In this document: positions 53,400 to 63,008 of the stretch, piece by piece
Position numbering within the stretch: position 1 is the stretch's first letter
Layout of the letters: the number at the start of each line of letters is the position of its first letter
Assembly: GCF_001262505.1 (NCBI RefSeq)
Contig: NZ_KQ410727.1
Location: 248,001-312,000, forward strand
From: Shinella sp. SUS2
GTDB taxonomy: Bacteria; Pseudomonadota; Alphaproteobacteria; Rhizobiales; Rhizobiaceae
Length of the DNA: 64,000 nucleotides
Direction of reading: 5' to 3'
The notes under the pieces: generated by a model
The model's input: only the letters and a program-made list of their open reading frames with translations
What the model was told of the DNA's origin: nothing
The model's database searches: none
Position numbers and translations under genes: made by a program

Positions 53400-55613
53400 T
53401 TATGCGTCCAGCTCGAGCATCAGCGTCGCCAGCGGCGGCAGGGTGATCGTGGCTGTTATTCTTCCATTTGCCTGTTTCTTGGCCTGTACGGCGCCGCCGT
53501 TGCCCTTGCCGCTGCCGCCGTAGATTTCGGCGTCGGTGTTGAGAATTTCCCGCCAGCGGCCCTCCACCGGAAGCGGGACCCCATAATTCTCGCGATAGAC
53601 GGGGGTGAAGTTGGTGACGATGGCGATCGGCTTCTCGCCCGGCGCCTTGCGCAGCCAGGCGAAGACGGAGTTCTCCCGGTCGTCGGCAATCAGCCATTCG
53701 AAGCCGTCGCCTTCGCAGTCGCGCGCATGCAGCGCCGCCTTGCGGCGGTATGTGCCGTTGAGATCCCGCACGAGCCGGCGCATGCCTTCGTGCAACGGAT
53801 ATTCGAGCAGGTTCCAGTCGAGTGCGCGGGTCTCGCTCCACTCCTGCCATTGCGCGAATTCCTGGCCCATGAACAACAGCTTCTTGCCGGGATAACCCCA
53901 CATGAAGCTGTAATAGGCGCGCAGGTTTGCGAATTTCTGCCAATCGTCGCCGGCCATCTTGGCGATCAGCGAGCCCTTGCCGTGCACGACCTCGTCATGG
54001 CTGAGCGGCAGCACGAAGTTTTCCGTGAAGGCATAGAGCAGGCCGAAGGTCATGTCATTGTGGTGGAACTTGCGATGCACCGGCTCGCGCGACAGATATT
54101 GCAGCGTGTCGTGCATGAAGCCCATGTTCCACTTGAAGCCGAACCCGAGGCCACCGTCGTGCACCGGCGCCGAAACCTTTGGCCAGGAGGTGGATTCCTC
54201 CGCGATGGTCAGGATGCCGGGATGGGCGGCATAGACATGGGCGTTCATCGACTGCAGGAAGCGCACGGCCTCCAGGTTCTCGTTGCCGCCATATTCGTTC
54301 GGCACCCATTCGCCGTGCTTGCGCGAATAGTCGAGATAGAGCATCGAGGCGACCGCATCGACGCGCAGGCCGTCGAGATGGAATTTTTCTGCCCAGTAGA
54401 GCGCGTTGTTGATGAGGTAGGACAGGACCTCGGCGCGGCCGAAATTGTAGATCGCGGTGTTCCAGTCCGGATGAAAACCTTGCCGCGGATCCTCGTGCTC
54501 ATAGAGTGCGGTGCCGTCGAAGTGACCAAGGCCATGCGCATCGGTCGGAAAATGCGCTGGCACCCAGTCGAGGATGACGCCGATGCCCACCTTGTGGCAG
54601 CCGTTGACGAAGCGGGCAAAACCTTCCGGCTCGCCGAAGCGGGCGGTCGGCGAGTAGAGGCCGGTCGTCTGATAGCCCCAGGACGGGTCGAAGGGGAATT
54701 CCGAGATCGGCAGGAACTCGATATGGGTGAAGCCCATGTCGACACAGTAGGGGATCAGGCGGTTCGCCAGTTCGTCCCAGGTGAGGAAGTCGCCATTGTC
54801 GTTCTTCTGCCAGGAACCGGCATGCACCTCGTAGATCGAGATCGGCTGGCGGCGGGCGTCCGCCGAGGCCCAGTGCGCCAGGTGCGCCTTGTCCTCCCAG
54901 GCCTGGTCGATCGGCCCTGTCGTCATGGAGGCGTTGGCGGGGCGGAGCTCCGAGCGGCGGGCGAAAGGATCGGCCTTCAGCGGCAGGACCTCGCCGTCGA
55001 TGCCGACGATCTCGTATTTGTAGGCATGGCCGGTGGTGATGCCGGGCAGGAAGATTTCCCAGATGCCTGTGTCGCGGCGTAGCCGCATCGCATTCCGCCG
55101 GCCGTCCCAGTTGTTGAAGTTGCCGACAATGGAGACCCGCTTGGCATTTGGCGCCCAGACGGCGAAGTGGAAGCCCTCGATGCCCTCGAGCGTCATTGGA
55201 TGAGCGCCCATCTTGTCGAAGAGGCGAAGATGCGAGCCCTCGCGGATGTAGTAGTCGTCCATCGGGCCGAGCACCGGGCCGAAGGAATAGGGATCGACCA
55301 CCACCCACTCGCCGCTGTCATTGCGTGCGCGGTAGCGGATCGGCTGAAGCTTCTTGAGGGAGACCTCGCCGGCGAAGATGCCGGCCGGATCGACCTGCGT
55401 CAGCACGCCGATCTCCTTGCCCGAGAGCGTCTCGGCGGTCACCTCTGCGGCGCCGGGCAGGAAGCAGCGGGCGACATGGCCGTCGCCGGCCGCGTGCAGG
55501 CCGAGCACTGCGAACGGGTCGCAGTGCCGGCTTTCCAAGATCGCGTCGATGTCTGCCTTCGCCAGAAGCTCTGACGGTCCCCCCGTCGTGCCTTTTTTCG
55601 GCGGTGCGGTCAT
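53400..55613 (-). CDS. glgB: 1,4-alpha-glucan branching enzyme
   Basis: A 737-residue GH13 enzyme that introduces alpha-1,6 branches. An N-terminal extension and a CBM48 domain (about 110-210, [20 protein letters not shown]) precede the barrel. Catalytic regions are [25 protein letters not shown] (nucleophile about D419), IAEESTSWP (about E472) and [14 protein letters not shown]. The ATG shares one base with the glgP stop (TGATG). Confidence 0.95.
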   Translation of the reverse strand: MTAPPKKGTTGGPSELLAKADIDAILESRHCDPFAVLGLHAAGDGHVARCFLPGAAEVTAETLSGKEIGVLTQVDPAGIFAGEVSLKKLQPIRYRARNDSGEWVVVDPYSFGPVLGPMDDYYIREGSHLRLFDKMGAHPMTLEGIEGFHFAVWAPNAKRVSIVGNFNNWDGRRNAMRLRRDTGIWEIFLPGITTGHAYKYEIVGIDGEVLPLKADPFARRSELRPANASMTTGPIDQAWEDKAHLAHWASADARRQPISIYEVHAGSWQKNDNGDFLTWDELANRLIPYCVDMGFTHIEFLPISEFPFDPSWGYQTTGLYSPTARFGEPEGFARFVNGCHKVGIGVILDWVPAHFPTDAHGLGHFDGTALYEHEDPRQGFHPDWNTAIYNFGRAEVLSYLINNALYWAEKFHLDGLRVDAVASMLYLDYSRKHGEWVPNEYGGNENLEAVRFLQSMNAHVYAAHPGILTIAEESTSWPKVSAPVHDGGLGFGFKWNMGFMHDTLQYLSREPVHRKFHHNDMTFGLLYAFTENFVLPLSHDEVVHGKGSLIAKMAGDDWQKFANLRAYYSFMWGYPGKKLLFMGQEFAQWQEWSETRALDWNLLEYPLHEGMRRLVRDLNGTYRRKAALHARDCEGDGFEWLIADDRENSVFAWLRKAPGEKPIAIVTNFTPVYRENYGVPLPVEGRWREILNTDAEIYGGSGKGNGGAVQAKKQANGRITATITLPPLATLMLELDA

Positions 55614-58072
55614 CAGGCTCTCCAGATTTCCTTGGCGTATTGGCGAATGGTGCGGTCGGATGAGAACCAGCCCATGCGGGCCGTGTTGCGGATTGTCTTG
55701 GAGTACCAGGATGCCTTGTCGTTCCAGATGGCATCGACATCGCGCTGGGCTCTGGCATAGGCGTCGAAATCGGCTGCGACCATGAACCAGTCATGATTGT
55801 AGAGGCCATCGACGAGACCGGCGAAGCGGTTGCGGTCATCAGGCGAGAAAACGCCCGAGGAGATTGCGGCGAGCGCCTGCGACAGCTCCTTCGACTGCTC
55901 GATGATGGCGCGTGGATTGTGCCCCTCGGCCCTGACCTTCGCCACCTCTTCCGCCGTCATGCCGAAGATCACGATGTTCTCCTCGCCCACATGGTCGCGC
56001 ATCTCGACATTGGCTCCGTCGAGCGTGCCGATCGTCAGCGCGCCGTTCAACGCGAACTTCATGTTGCCGGTTCCAGACGCTTCCATGCCCGCAGTGGAAA
56101 TCTGCTCCGAAAGATCGGCGGCCGGCACCATGATCTCGGCGAGCGAGACGTTGTAGTTCGGAACGAAGACGACCTTGAGCAGGCCGCGCACCGCCGGGTC
56201 GTTGTTGATTACCTTCGCCACGTCGTTGGCGAGCTTGATGATCAGCTTGGCGTTGTGGTAGCTCGGCGCCGCCTTGCCGGCGAAGAGTTTTACCCGGGGA
56301 ACCCAGTCGAGTTCCGGGTGCGAGCGGATCTGGTCATAGAGCGCCACGGCCTCGATGATGTTCAGCAGCTGGCGCTTGTATTCGTGGATGCGCTTGATCT
56401 GGATGTCGAACATCGCGGCGGGATCGATCCTGGCGCCCATGCGGCTGCCGACGAGATTGGCGAGGCGGTTCTTGTTCTCCCGCTTGATCGCGGCGAAACG
56501 CTCCTGGAAATCTCGGTTGTCAGCGAAGGCGTCGAGCGCCTTCAGCGCCTCGGCATCGTCCATGAAGGCATCGCCGATCGCTTCGCGGATCAGGTTGAAA
56601 AGCCCCGGATTACACTGCATCAGCCAGCGGCGTGGCGTGATGCCGTTGGTCTTGTTGTTGATGCGGTCCGGATAGAGCTTGTGCAGGTCGGCGAAGACCG
56701 TTTCCTTCATCAGTTCGGTATGCAGTGCCGAAACGCCGTTGATCGAGTGCGAGCCGACGAAGGCGAGATTGCCCATGCGCACACGCCGCTCGCCCGATTC
56801 CTCGATCAGCGAGATGTTGCGGATGCGCTGATCCTCGAAACCCTTTTCCTTGCGTGCCACGATGAGAATTTTGGCATTGATCGCGTAGACGATCTGCATA
56901 TGGCGTGGCAGCAGGCGCTCAAGCAGCGGCACCGGCCAGCTTTCCAGTGCTTCCGGCAGCAGCGTGTGGTTGGTGTAGGAGAAGGTGCGGTGGGCGATGT
57001 CCCAGGCCGTATCGAACTCGATGCCGTGCACGTCGGTGAGCAATCGCACCAGTTCGGCGACGGAAATGGCCGGGTGCGTGTCGTTCAGCTGGATCGCCAC
57101 GGCATCCGGCAGTGACGTGAAGTCGGGATATTGCTGCAGGTGGCGGCGCAGGATGTCCTGCAGCGAGGCGGAGCAGAAGAAGAACTCCTGCCTGAGGCGC
57201 AGTTCCTGGCCGGCGGAGGTGGCGTCGGCCGGGTAGAGGACGCGCGTCAGGCTCTCCGCCTTGTTGCTCTCGCGCAGGGCGCCGATATGGTCGCCGGCAT
57301 TGAACGCATCGAGCAGGATCGGGTCGATCGGGTTGGCGGCCCACAGGCGCAGCGTGTTGACGCGCTTGGCCCGCCAGCCGACGGCCGGCGTGTCATAGGC
57401 CGTCGCGATGACGCGTTCGGCCGGCTTCCAGACGAAGCGCTGCTTGTCCTCGCCGATATTGATCGTTTCCACGGCGCCGCCGAAGCCTATTTCATAGGAG
57501 CTTTCGCGCCGTTCGAACTCCCAGGGGTTGCCGTGGGCGAGCCAGGTTTCCGGAAGCTCCACCTGCCAGCCGTCCGCCATCTGCTGGCGGAAGAGGCCGT
57601 GCACGTAGCGGATGCCGTAGCCATAGGCCGGCACGTCGACCGTCGCCATGCTTTCCATGAAACAGGCGGCAAGGCGCCCGAGGCCGCCGTTGCCGAGGGC
57701 AGCATCCGGCTCCAGTTCGGCGATGATGTCGAGATCGACGCCGAGCGAGGCGAGCGCGTGGCGCATCTCGTCCATGATGCCGATATTCGTCATGGCGTCG
57801 CGCATCAGGCGGCCAATGAGAAATTCGAGCGATAGATAATAGACGCGCTTTGCGCCCGTTGCATAGGTTCGGCGGGTGGAGTCCATCCACTTGTCGGTGA
57901 TGCGATCGCGCGCGACGAGGATGGCCGCCGTCAGCCAGTCATGCGGCTTGGCCACTTTCGGGTCCTTGCCGATACGATATTTGAGGCGCTCCAGAAGCTC
58001 GGTCGCAAGTTGTTCGCGATCGGATGATCGGGGGGCGGGAGCGAGATCGTTGTTGGTAACCCGGTTCATCAT
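55613..58072 (-). CDS. glgP: Glycogen phosphorylase
   Basis: An 819-residue GT35 enzyme releasing glucose 1-phosphate from glycogen. ALGNGGLGRLAACFMES, RIHEYKRQLLN and the PLP site EASGTGNMKFALNGALTIGTLDG (lysine about 672; cited in part as GTGNMKFALNGAL) match the family. It is the first gene of the minus-strand glg operon. Starts at 58072 and 58069 are both ATG (MM). The ribosome binding site is weak (GAGGGGG about 12 bases upstream). No promoter stands out in the 207-base gap before the VWA gene. Confidence 0.95.
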   Translation of the reverse strand: MMNRVTNNDLAPAPRSSDREQLATELLERLKYRIGKDPKVAKPHDWLTAAILVARDRITDKWMDSTRRTYATGAKRVYYLSLEFLIGRLMRDAMTNIGIMDEMRHALASLGVDLDIIAELEPDAALGNGGLGRLAACFMESMATVDVPAYGYGIRYVHGLFRQQMADGWQVELPETWLAHGNPWEFERRESSYEIGFGGAVETINIGEDKQRFVWKPAERVIATAYDTPAVGWRAKRVNTLRLWAANPIDPILLDAFNAGDHIGALRESNKAESLTRVLYPADATSAGQELRLRQEFFFCSASLQDILRRHLQQYPDFTSLPDAVAIQLNDTHPAISVAELVRLLTDVHGIEFDTAWDIAHRTFSYTNHTLLPEALESWPVPLLERLLPRHMQIVYAINAKILIVARKEKGFEDQRIRNISLIEESGERRVRMGNLAFVGSHSINGVSALHTELMKETVFADLHKLYPDRINNKTNGITPRRWLMQCNPGLFNLIREAIGDAFMDDAEALKALDAFADNRDFQERFAAIKRENKNRLANLVGSRMGARIDPAAMFDIQIKRIHEYKRQLLNIIEAVALYDQIRSHPELDWVPRVKLFAGKAAPSYHNAKLIIKLANDVAKVINNDPAVRGLLKVVFVPNYNVSLAEIMVPAADLSEQISTAGMEASGTGNMKFALNGALTIGTLDGANVEMRDHVGEENIVIFGMTAEEVAKVRAEGHNPRAIIEQSKELSQALAAISSGVFSPDDRNRFAGLVDGLYNHDWFMVAADFDAYARAQRDVDAIWNDKASWYSKTIRNTARMGWFSSDRTIRQYAKEIWRA

Positions 58073-58222
58073 TGGTGAACTTTGCCCCCTCGCATTCTGT
58101 GCGTCCGTTCTCGCGAAAGTCGCGTTTAAATCAATTTATGCATCTATCCGAAGCGCTTGCAACAGGCTTTTCTAGAAAGGCCGCATGCATTTTCGACATG
58201 CCTGAAACACGTTGAATATGCT

Positions 58223-58254
58223 AAAAAACCCGCTGGGCCGGCCCAGCGGGTTTT
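58223..58254 (-). terminator. Terminator of the VWA gene
   Basis: A 15-bp perfect inverted repeat (58225-58239 with 58240-58254, AAAACCCGCTGGGCC and its complement) followed on the minus strand by T6 from 58228 down to 58223. It lies 26 bases after the VWA stop and separates it from glgP. Confidence 0.85.
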
Positions 58255-58279
58255 GCTTTTTCCTATAGCGGAATGCCGC

Positions 58280-59521
58280 TTATTTGGTCAGGCGGGAGAC
58301 CACCGCGGAGGTCCGCTCGCCGATCACCTTGAAGGCCGCGACGAGGGCTGCCATGTTCTCGGCCTGGAAATAGTGCGAAGCGCTCGATGCACAATCCTTG
58401 AGCAGATTCTGGCCGCGGGTCGGTGCCATGAAGGCAACGGTGTAGACCTCCATGCCATCATTCTTGGCCGAGGTGCAGGTTGCCTTCGTGCTCGTGTCGT
58501 CGGCCGTGTTGTTGTTGTCGCCATCCGTCATGAGGACGATGTATTTGGTCGGAACCTGGCCGTTCTTATCCCTGTGAGCGGTGTTTTCGGACGCTTCCTT
58601 CAGCCTGTTGTAAGCCGTCTTCATGGCTGCGCCGGAGGCCGTGCCGCCATTGGCGTCGAGCTTGTTGACGTAGTCCAGCGAGCTTGTGAAGCCCCAGGCC
58701 AGCGCACTTGGTGTATAGCTCACCGAATCATAGGCGATGGTGCCTGTGCGCACGAAGGTGTCTGTCGGGTCGGCCGCCTTGAACTGAGTGAAGAGGCTTG
58801 CCACAGCGAGCTTCAGCGCGGCCATCTTGGAAACGTAGCACGGGCTCGTCGCCTTGGTCTTGGTGTTGCCCCAGTTCGATTCTGTCCAGTTGATGCAGGA
58901 CTTTACCGCTGCGTCCTTCTCGTTGGTGATCCAGGCCATCGAGCCGGATTTGTCGAGCACGAGGAACATCGAGAGGGCGTTCTTCGATTCCGTCGCGCTT
59001 TCCGCCGAGCTTGCGGCGTTCATCGTGGTCTTCGTCTGGCCGAGAAGCCGCGTGAAGGGGTTGAACTTCATCTCGTAGCTTGTCGAGACGTTCACTTTGA
59101 ACGATTTGCCGTTGCCGACCAGCGCCGTTTCGATGATCTCGACGACGGTCGAGGCATCGAAATCGTATTCTTCCACGCCATTTTCGTTGCCGTCCGAACC
59201 GCTCGTCCCTTCCGTCTTGGCCTTTTCCTCTTCCTCTTTGGTCGAGCCGCTCATCTGTGTCTTCAGGAAGCTCATCGCGATGACCTTCGCCTCGGAGATG
59301 CTCTTGCCGTCGTTGGCCAGTGCGGAGGCCGCCGCGAGGGCGGCCGCGTCGGCGGCGTCCTGCAATTCGGCTTTCTTCATGACCATGGTGGTCAGGTCGA
59401 TGGCGACGCCACCGGCGGCCAGCATGACCGGGAAGACGAGCGCCGTCATCATTCCGAAATTACCGCCGCGGTCCCGCAGAAGGCGGGAGACCCAGGTCTT
59501 TCTTTCCGTATTCTTCGTCAT
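58280..59521 (-). CDS. TadG-like pilus/envelope protein with von Willebrand A domain
   Basis: A 413-residue protein. An N-terminal RDRGGNFGMMTALVFPVMLAAGGVAIDLT segment (about 18-46) is the TadE/TadG membrane anchor. A region rich in Ala, Lys and Glu follows (about 60-110, with EEEEKAKTEG). The VWA domain carries MIDAS residues: FLVLDKSGSM (about D189), a threonine region and VLMTDGDNNN. It may tether Flp pili or bind an envelope partner. It is alone here, without tad/cpa genes. The gene ends in a strong terminator. Confidence 0.85.
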   Translation of the reverse strand: MTKNTERKTWVSRLLRDRGGNFGMMTALVFPVMLAAGGVAIDLTTMVMKKAELQDAADAAALAAASALANDGKSISEAKVIAMSFLKTQMSGSTKEEEEKAKTEGTSGSDGNENGVEEYDFDASTVVEIIETALVGNGKSFKVNVSTSYEMKFNPFTRLLGQTKTTMNAASSAESATESKNALSMFLVLDKSGSMAWITNEKDAAVKSCINWTESNWGNTKTKATSPCYVSKMAALKLAVASLFTQFKAADPTDTFVRTGTIAYDSVSYTPSALAWGFTSSLDYVNKLDANGGTASGAAMKTAYNRLKEASENTAHRDKNGQVPTKYIVLMTDGDNNNTADDTSTKATCTSAKNDGMEVYTVAFMAPTRGQNLLKDCASSASHYFQAENMAALVAAFKVIGERTSAVVSRLTK

Positions 59522-59661
59522 GAGAACTCACCCACCATCTTCATAATGTGGGGGGAAGCTAGCAGCGAAGTGTTATTTAACGGTTCGGGTGCGTGGTATA
59601 GTTTTCGTAAAATTGCAAAGACCTTGAAAATCCGGTCTTCCCGGTTGTTTCCAAACGGGAT

Positions 59662-60549
59662 TTACGCCGTCTGCCGCACCGGAATGACGTCGACCGCCTG
59701 GCTCGTCTTGTGCTGGCCGTAGCCCTTGAGCACGCCGATGACCGGGGCGACGTCGGCATAGTCGCGGCCGTAGCCGACGACGATGTGATCGGTCCCGGCG
59801 GGGATGTTGTTGGTCGGGTCGAGCTCCATCCAGCCGTTCACCCGGCCGCACCAGTAGCGCACCCAGGCATGCATGGCATCCGCCCCCTCCAGCCGCTCCT
59901 TGCCTGGCGGGGGGATGGTGCGCAGGAACCCGCTGACATAGCCGGCGGGAATGCCGAGGCTGCGCAGCGCCACGATCATCACATGGGTAAAGTCCTGGCA
60001 GACGCCGCGCTTCAGCTTGAAGGCCTCGCGCGGGGTGGTGTCGACGTTGGTCGCCTTCGGATCGTAGGTGAAGTCCTTGTGGATGCGCGCGCAGACGGCC
60101 GTGGCGATGGCGCGGATCGTCATGTCGGGTTTGACGATCGAACGGGCGTATTCGGCGATCTCGGGGCAATCCTTCAGCCGCGGGCTCGGGCCGGTATAGT
60201 GGTGCGGCGAGCCGGCATCGAGCGACCAGTAGTTGGCGATATCCTCCGGCAGGTCGGCAACGCGGGGGGAAAAGTCGGCGGCCGGTTCCGGCACGTCGAC
60301 ATGCACGCGCGCCTGCATGCGGATATCCAGCCGCTCATGCGCATTGCGAAAGAGGATGGCGCTCATCGGGTTGTCGAAGAAGTCGTTGTGGTCGACCCGT
60401 TCGCCGGGGCCGGGTGTTACGCCCACCGTGCCGGCGACCAGCCGCTGGCGCCCGCCGATCGACAGCGGCAGCACGCGCACGATATGCCGGCCGCCGGAAA
60501 CCGGCGTGTCGTAGAGGTAGCTGATATGGAGGTTGACGTCGTAGAGCAT
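59662..60549 (-). CDS. Transglutaminase-like domain protein
   Basis: A 295-residue cytoplasmic protein. The N-terminal strand-rich domain (YDVNLHISYLYDTPVSGGRHIVRVLPL, cited as VNLHISYLYDTPVSGG) precedes a transglutaminase fold with Cys in RGVCQDFTHVMI (about C183), His in DAMHAWVRYW and Asp in ELDPTNN. This is the papain-like triad of bacterial transglutaminase homologs, which may act as peptidases or amidases. It is the third gene of the run DUF2126, ATP-grasp/alpha-E, transglutaminase, and lies 22 bases after the previous gene. Confidence 0.9.
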   Translation of the reverse strand: MLYDVNLHISYLYDTPVSGGRHIVRVLPLSIGGRQRLVAGTVGVTPGPGERVDHNDFFDNPMSAILFRNAHERLDIRMQARVHVDVPEPAADFSPRVADLPEDIANYWSLDAGSPHHYTGPSPRLKDCPEIAEYARSIVKPDMTIRAIATAVCARIHKDFTYDPKATNVDTTPREAFKLKRGVCQDFTHVMIVALRSLGIPAGYVSGFLRTIPPPGKERLEGADAMHAWVRYWCGRVNGWMELDPTNNIPAGTDHIVVGYGRDYADVAPVIGVLKGYGQHKTSQAVDVIPVRQTA

Positions 60550-60571
60550 GGTTTCGGCGCCTCCCCCTCGC

Positions 60572-62980
60572 TCAGCTCAGATAGGTCTTCGCAAGAATGT
60601 CGGACAGCTTTTCGAGTTCCGCCTCGAAACGCTTGTACACCGCATCCGTCATGGTTTCCGGCGTCATCACCGCCAGGCCCGCATGCAGGCGCATCGCCTC
60701 GCGGTAGAAGGGCGACATCTGACCGTTGGCATAGGCGTTCGGCAATTGCTCGACTTCGTTCTTGATCTCGTTGAGCTGGTAGAGGATCGAGCGCGGGTTG
60801 AGCGGGTCGAGTGCGAGCAGGTCGGTGACCGTCAGGCGTGCGGTCGCGACATTGTAGCGGCGGCGGTGGGTCATGACGCTGTCGCCGATTTCCAACAGCA
60901 TGTCGAGCGCGCCGTCGGGCGCGTCCTCGCCGGACATGTGGCCGAGCAGGCGCGTCATGTGCAGCCCGCGTTCGAGATAGCGGCCGATGGACAGGAAACG
61001 CCAGCCGGTGAAGCGGTACATGTTTTCATGCACGAGACCGGCGAAGCCTGCGAGCTTTCGCAACAGCACGGTCATGGCGCGTGTCGCGTCGTCGCCGGCC
61101 TGCACGTTGACATGGAAGCGGCGCGCCGTCTTGGAAAGGTCGTTCAGCGCCAGCCAGCCATCCGGCGAGAAACGGTCGCGGATGTTGCTGGCGGAGAAGA
61201 CGGCGCTGTCGATGTTGCGGATGAGGCTTGTCGGCACCGCCTCCGACGTATCGATGTCGAGCGCTTCGAGATAGTCGCTGACGTCCTTCAGCAGCGGTTG
61301 TTCCGGATTGGCATATTCGGCGTAGCGACCGTGCCAGGCGCGCAGGATGCGCAGCGCCCCTTCCGCCCGCTCGATGTAGCGGCCGAGCCAGAAGAGGTTG
61401 TCGGCCGCGCGGCTCGGCAGGCTGCCGGGCATGTTGCGGGTAAAAACCTCTTCGGCGGGCAGCAGCGACGTGCGCTCGACGGGTTTCGGGCTGACGATCC
61501 AGACGTCCGCCGCCGAACCGCCCTCCTGCATGGCGATGGCCGAGACATTGTCGCCGGCGCCGATGCGGGCGAAACCGCCGGGCATGATCTGCCAGCCGTC
61601 GCGCGTGCGGGCGGCGAAGACGCGCAGCGACATCGGCCGCGGCACGAGTTTTCCCTCGACGAAAGCCGGCGTGGTGGAGAGCGTCACGGCCTCTTGACCG
61701 ACCAGTTTGGCACCGTCGGAGGCCAGCCATTCGGCGATCGATTGTTTCGCGGTGTCGCGCAGCGTCGAGCCGAGCACGGATTGTTCGTTGTCGTCGAAGA
61801 ACGGCCGCGTGGAATAGGCCGGGCCGATGACCATGCGCTCGATATGGGCCGCGACATGTTCGCGCTCGCTCTTCTGGCCGCACCACCAGGTCGCGACGGA
61901 GGGGAGGAGCTGGTCCTCGCCGAGCAGTTGCCGACAGATGTTCGGGAGGAACGCGAGGAAGGCGCGCGTCTCGACGATCCCGGCGCCGAGCGCGTTGACG
62001 AAGGTGACGGAGCCGGAGCGCAGCGCCTCGACCATGCCGGGCGTGCCGATATGGGAGTTCTGGTTCAGCTCCAGCGGATCGGCGAAGGAGGCGTCAAGCC
62101 GCCGCCACAGCACGCCGATCGGTTTCAGGCCGGCAACGGTGCGCACCATGACCTTGCCGCCGACGACCGTCAGGTCCTCGCCCTCCAGCAGCATGAAGCC
62201 GAGATAGCGGGCGATATAGGCGTGTTCGAAATAGGTCTCGTTGGCAAGGCCCGGCGTCAGGACGGCGATGCGGTCCTCGGCCGATTTGTTGGCCTGCAGC
62301 GTGTTGCGGAAGGCGCCGAAGAAGCCGGCGAGGCGATGGGCGTGGGTCTCCGCGTAGACATCGGAGAAGGCGCGGGTGGTTGCCACGCGGTTTTCCAGCG
62401 CAAAACCGGCGCCGGAGGGAGCCTGCGTGCGGTCGGACAACACCCACCAGTTGCCGTCAGGCCCGCGGCCGATCTCGAAGGAGACGAAGTGCAGGAAATG
62501 CTGGCCGGCAGGATGCACGCCGACGAGCGGGCGCAGGAACTCGCTGTTGGAGGCGACGAGGGCAGGAGGCAGGAGGCCGCTCGCGACAAGCTCGTTCTTG
62601 CCGTAGATATCGGCGACGACGGCCTCCAGCAGTTCGGCGCGCTGGATGAGGCCGCGGGAGAGGTTTTCCCACTCCGCTTCGTTGATCAGCACGGGAATGT
62701 GCGAGAGCGGCCAGGCACGATCGGTGTTCGCCTCCTTGCCGTAGGCGCGGTAGAAGACGCCGGCATCGCGCAGATACCGGTCGGCGCGGGCGAAGCGGCC
62801 GGCAAGGTCGGCCTCGTCCATGCGGCCGAGCGCATTCAGGAAATGCCGCCAGACGGGGCGCACCTTGCCGTCGGTGTCGACCATCTCGTCGGCCACCTCG
62901 GGAAGCGGGGCATAGGCGTGAGCCGGCTCTTTCGCCGCACTGGCCGCCCTGCGTTCCGCCCCCATACTCGTGGTCTTCAA
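60572..62980 (-). CDS. Fused circularly permuted ATP-grasp and alpha-E domain protein
   Basis: An 802-residue protein. Residues about 35-470 form the circularly permuted ATP-grasp domain (DUF404/DUF407): VFYRAYGKEANTDRAWPLSHIP, NELVASGLLPPALVASNSEF and LTPGLANETYFEHAYIARYLG. The C-terminal 300 residues are the all-helical alpha-E (DUF403) domain, opening at LPSRAADNLFWLGRYIERAEG. Such enzymes are predicted peptide ligases; in many bacteria the two domains are separate genes. I favour a TTG start (62978-62980) with AGGAG 8 bases upstream; a GTG at 62987-62989 overlaps that site. Confidence 0.9.
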   Translation of the reverse strand: MKTTSMGAERRAASAAKEPAHAYAPLPEVADEMVDTDGKVRPVWRHFLNALGRMDEADLAGRFARADRYLRDAGVFYRAYGKEANTDRAWPLSHIPVLINEAEWENLSRGLIQRAELLEAVVADIYGKNELVASGLLPPALVASNSEFLRPLVGVHPAGQHFLHFVSFEIGRGPDGNWWVLSDRTQAPSGAGFALENRVATTRAFSDVYAETHAHRLAGFFGAFRNTLQANKSAEDRIAVLTPGLANETYFEHAYIARYLGFMLLEGEDLTVVGGKVMVRTVAGLKPIGVLWRRLDASFADPLELNQNSHIGTPGMVEALRSGSVTFVNALGAGIVETRAFLAFLPNICRQLLGEDQLLPSVATWWCGQKSEREHVAAHIERMVIGPAYSTRPFFDDNEQSVLGSTLRDTAKQSIAEWLASDGAKLVGQEAVTLSTTPAFVEGKLVPRPMSLRVFAARTRDGWQIMPGGFARIGAGDNVSAIAMQEGGSAADVWIVSPKPVERTSLLPAEEVFTRNMPGSLPSRAADNLFWLGRYIERAEGALRILRAWHGRYAEYANPEQPLLKDVSDYLEALDIDTSEAVPTSLIRNIDSAVFSASNIRDRFSPDGWLALNDLSKTARRFHVNVQAGDDATRAMTVLLRKLAGFAGLVHENMYRFTGWRFLSIGRYLERGLHMTRLLGHMSGEDAPDGALDMLLEIGDSVMTHRRRYNVATARLTVTDLLALDPLNPRSILYQLNEIKNEVEQLPNAYANGQMSPFYREAMRLHAGLAVMTPETMTDAVYKRFEAELEKLSDILAKTYLS

Positions 62981-63008
62981 TCCATTCACTCCTGGAGGAG
63001 GCTAAACA

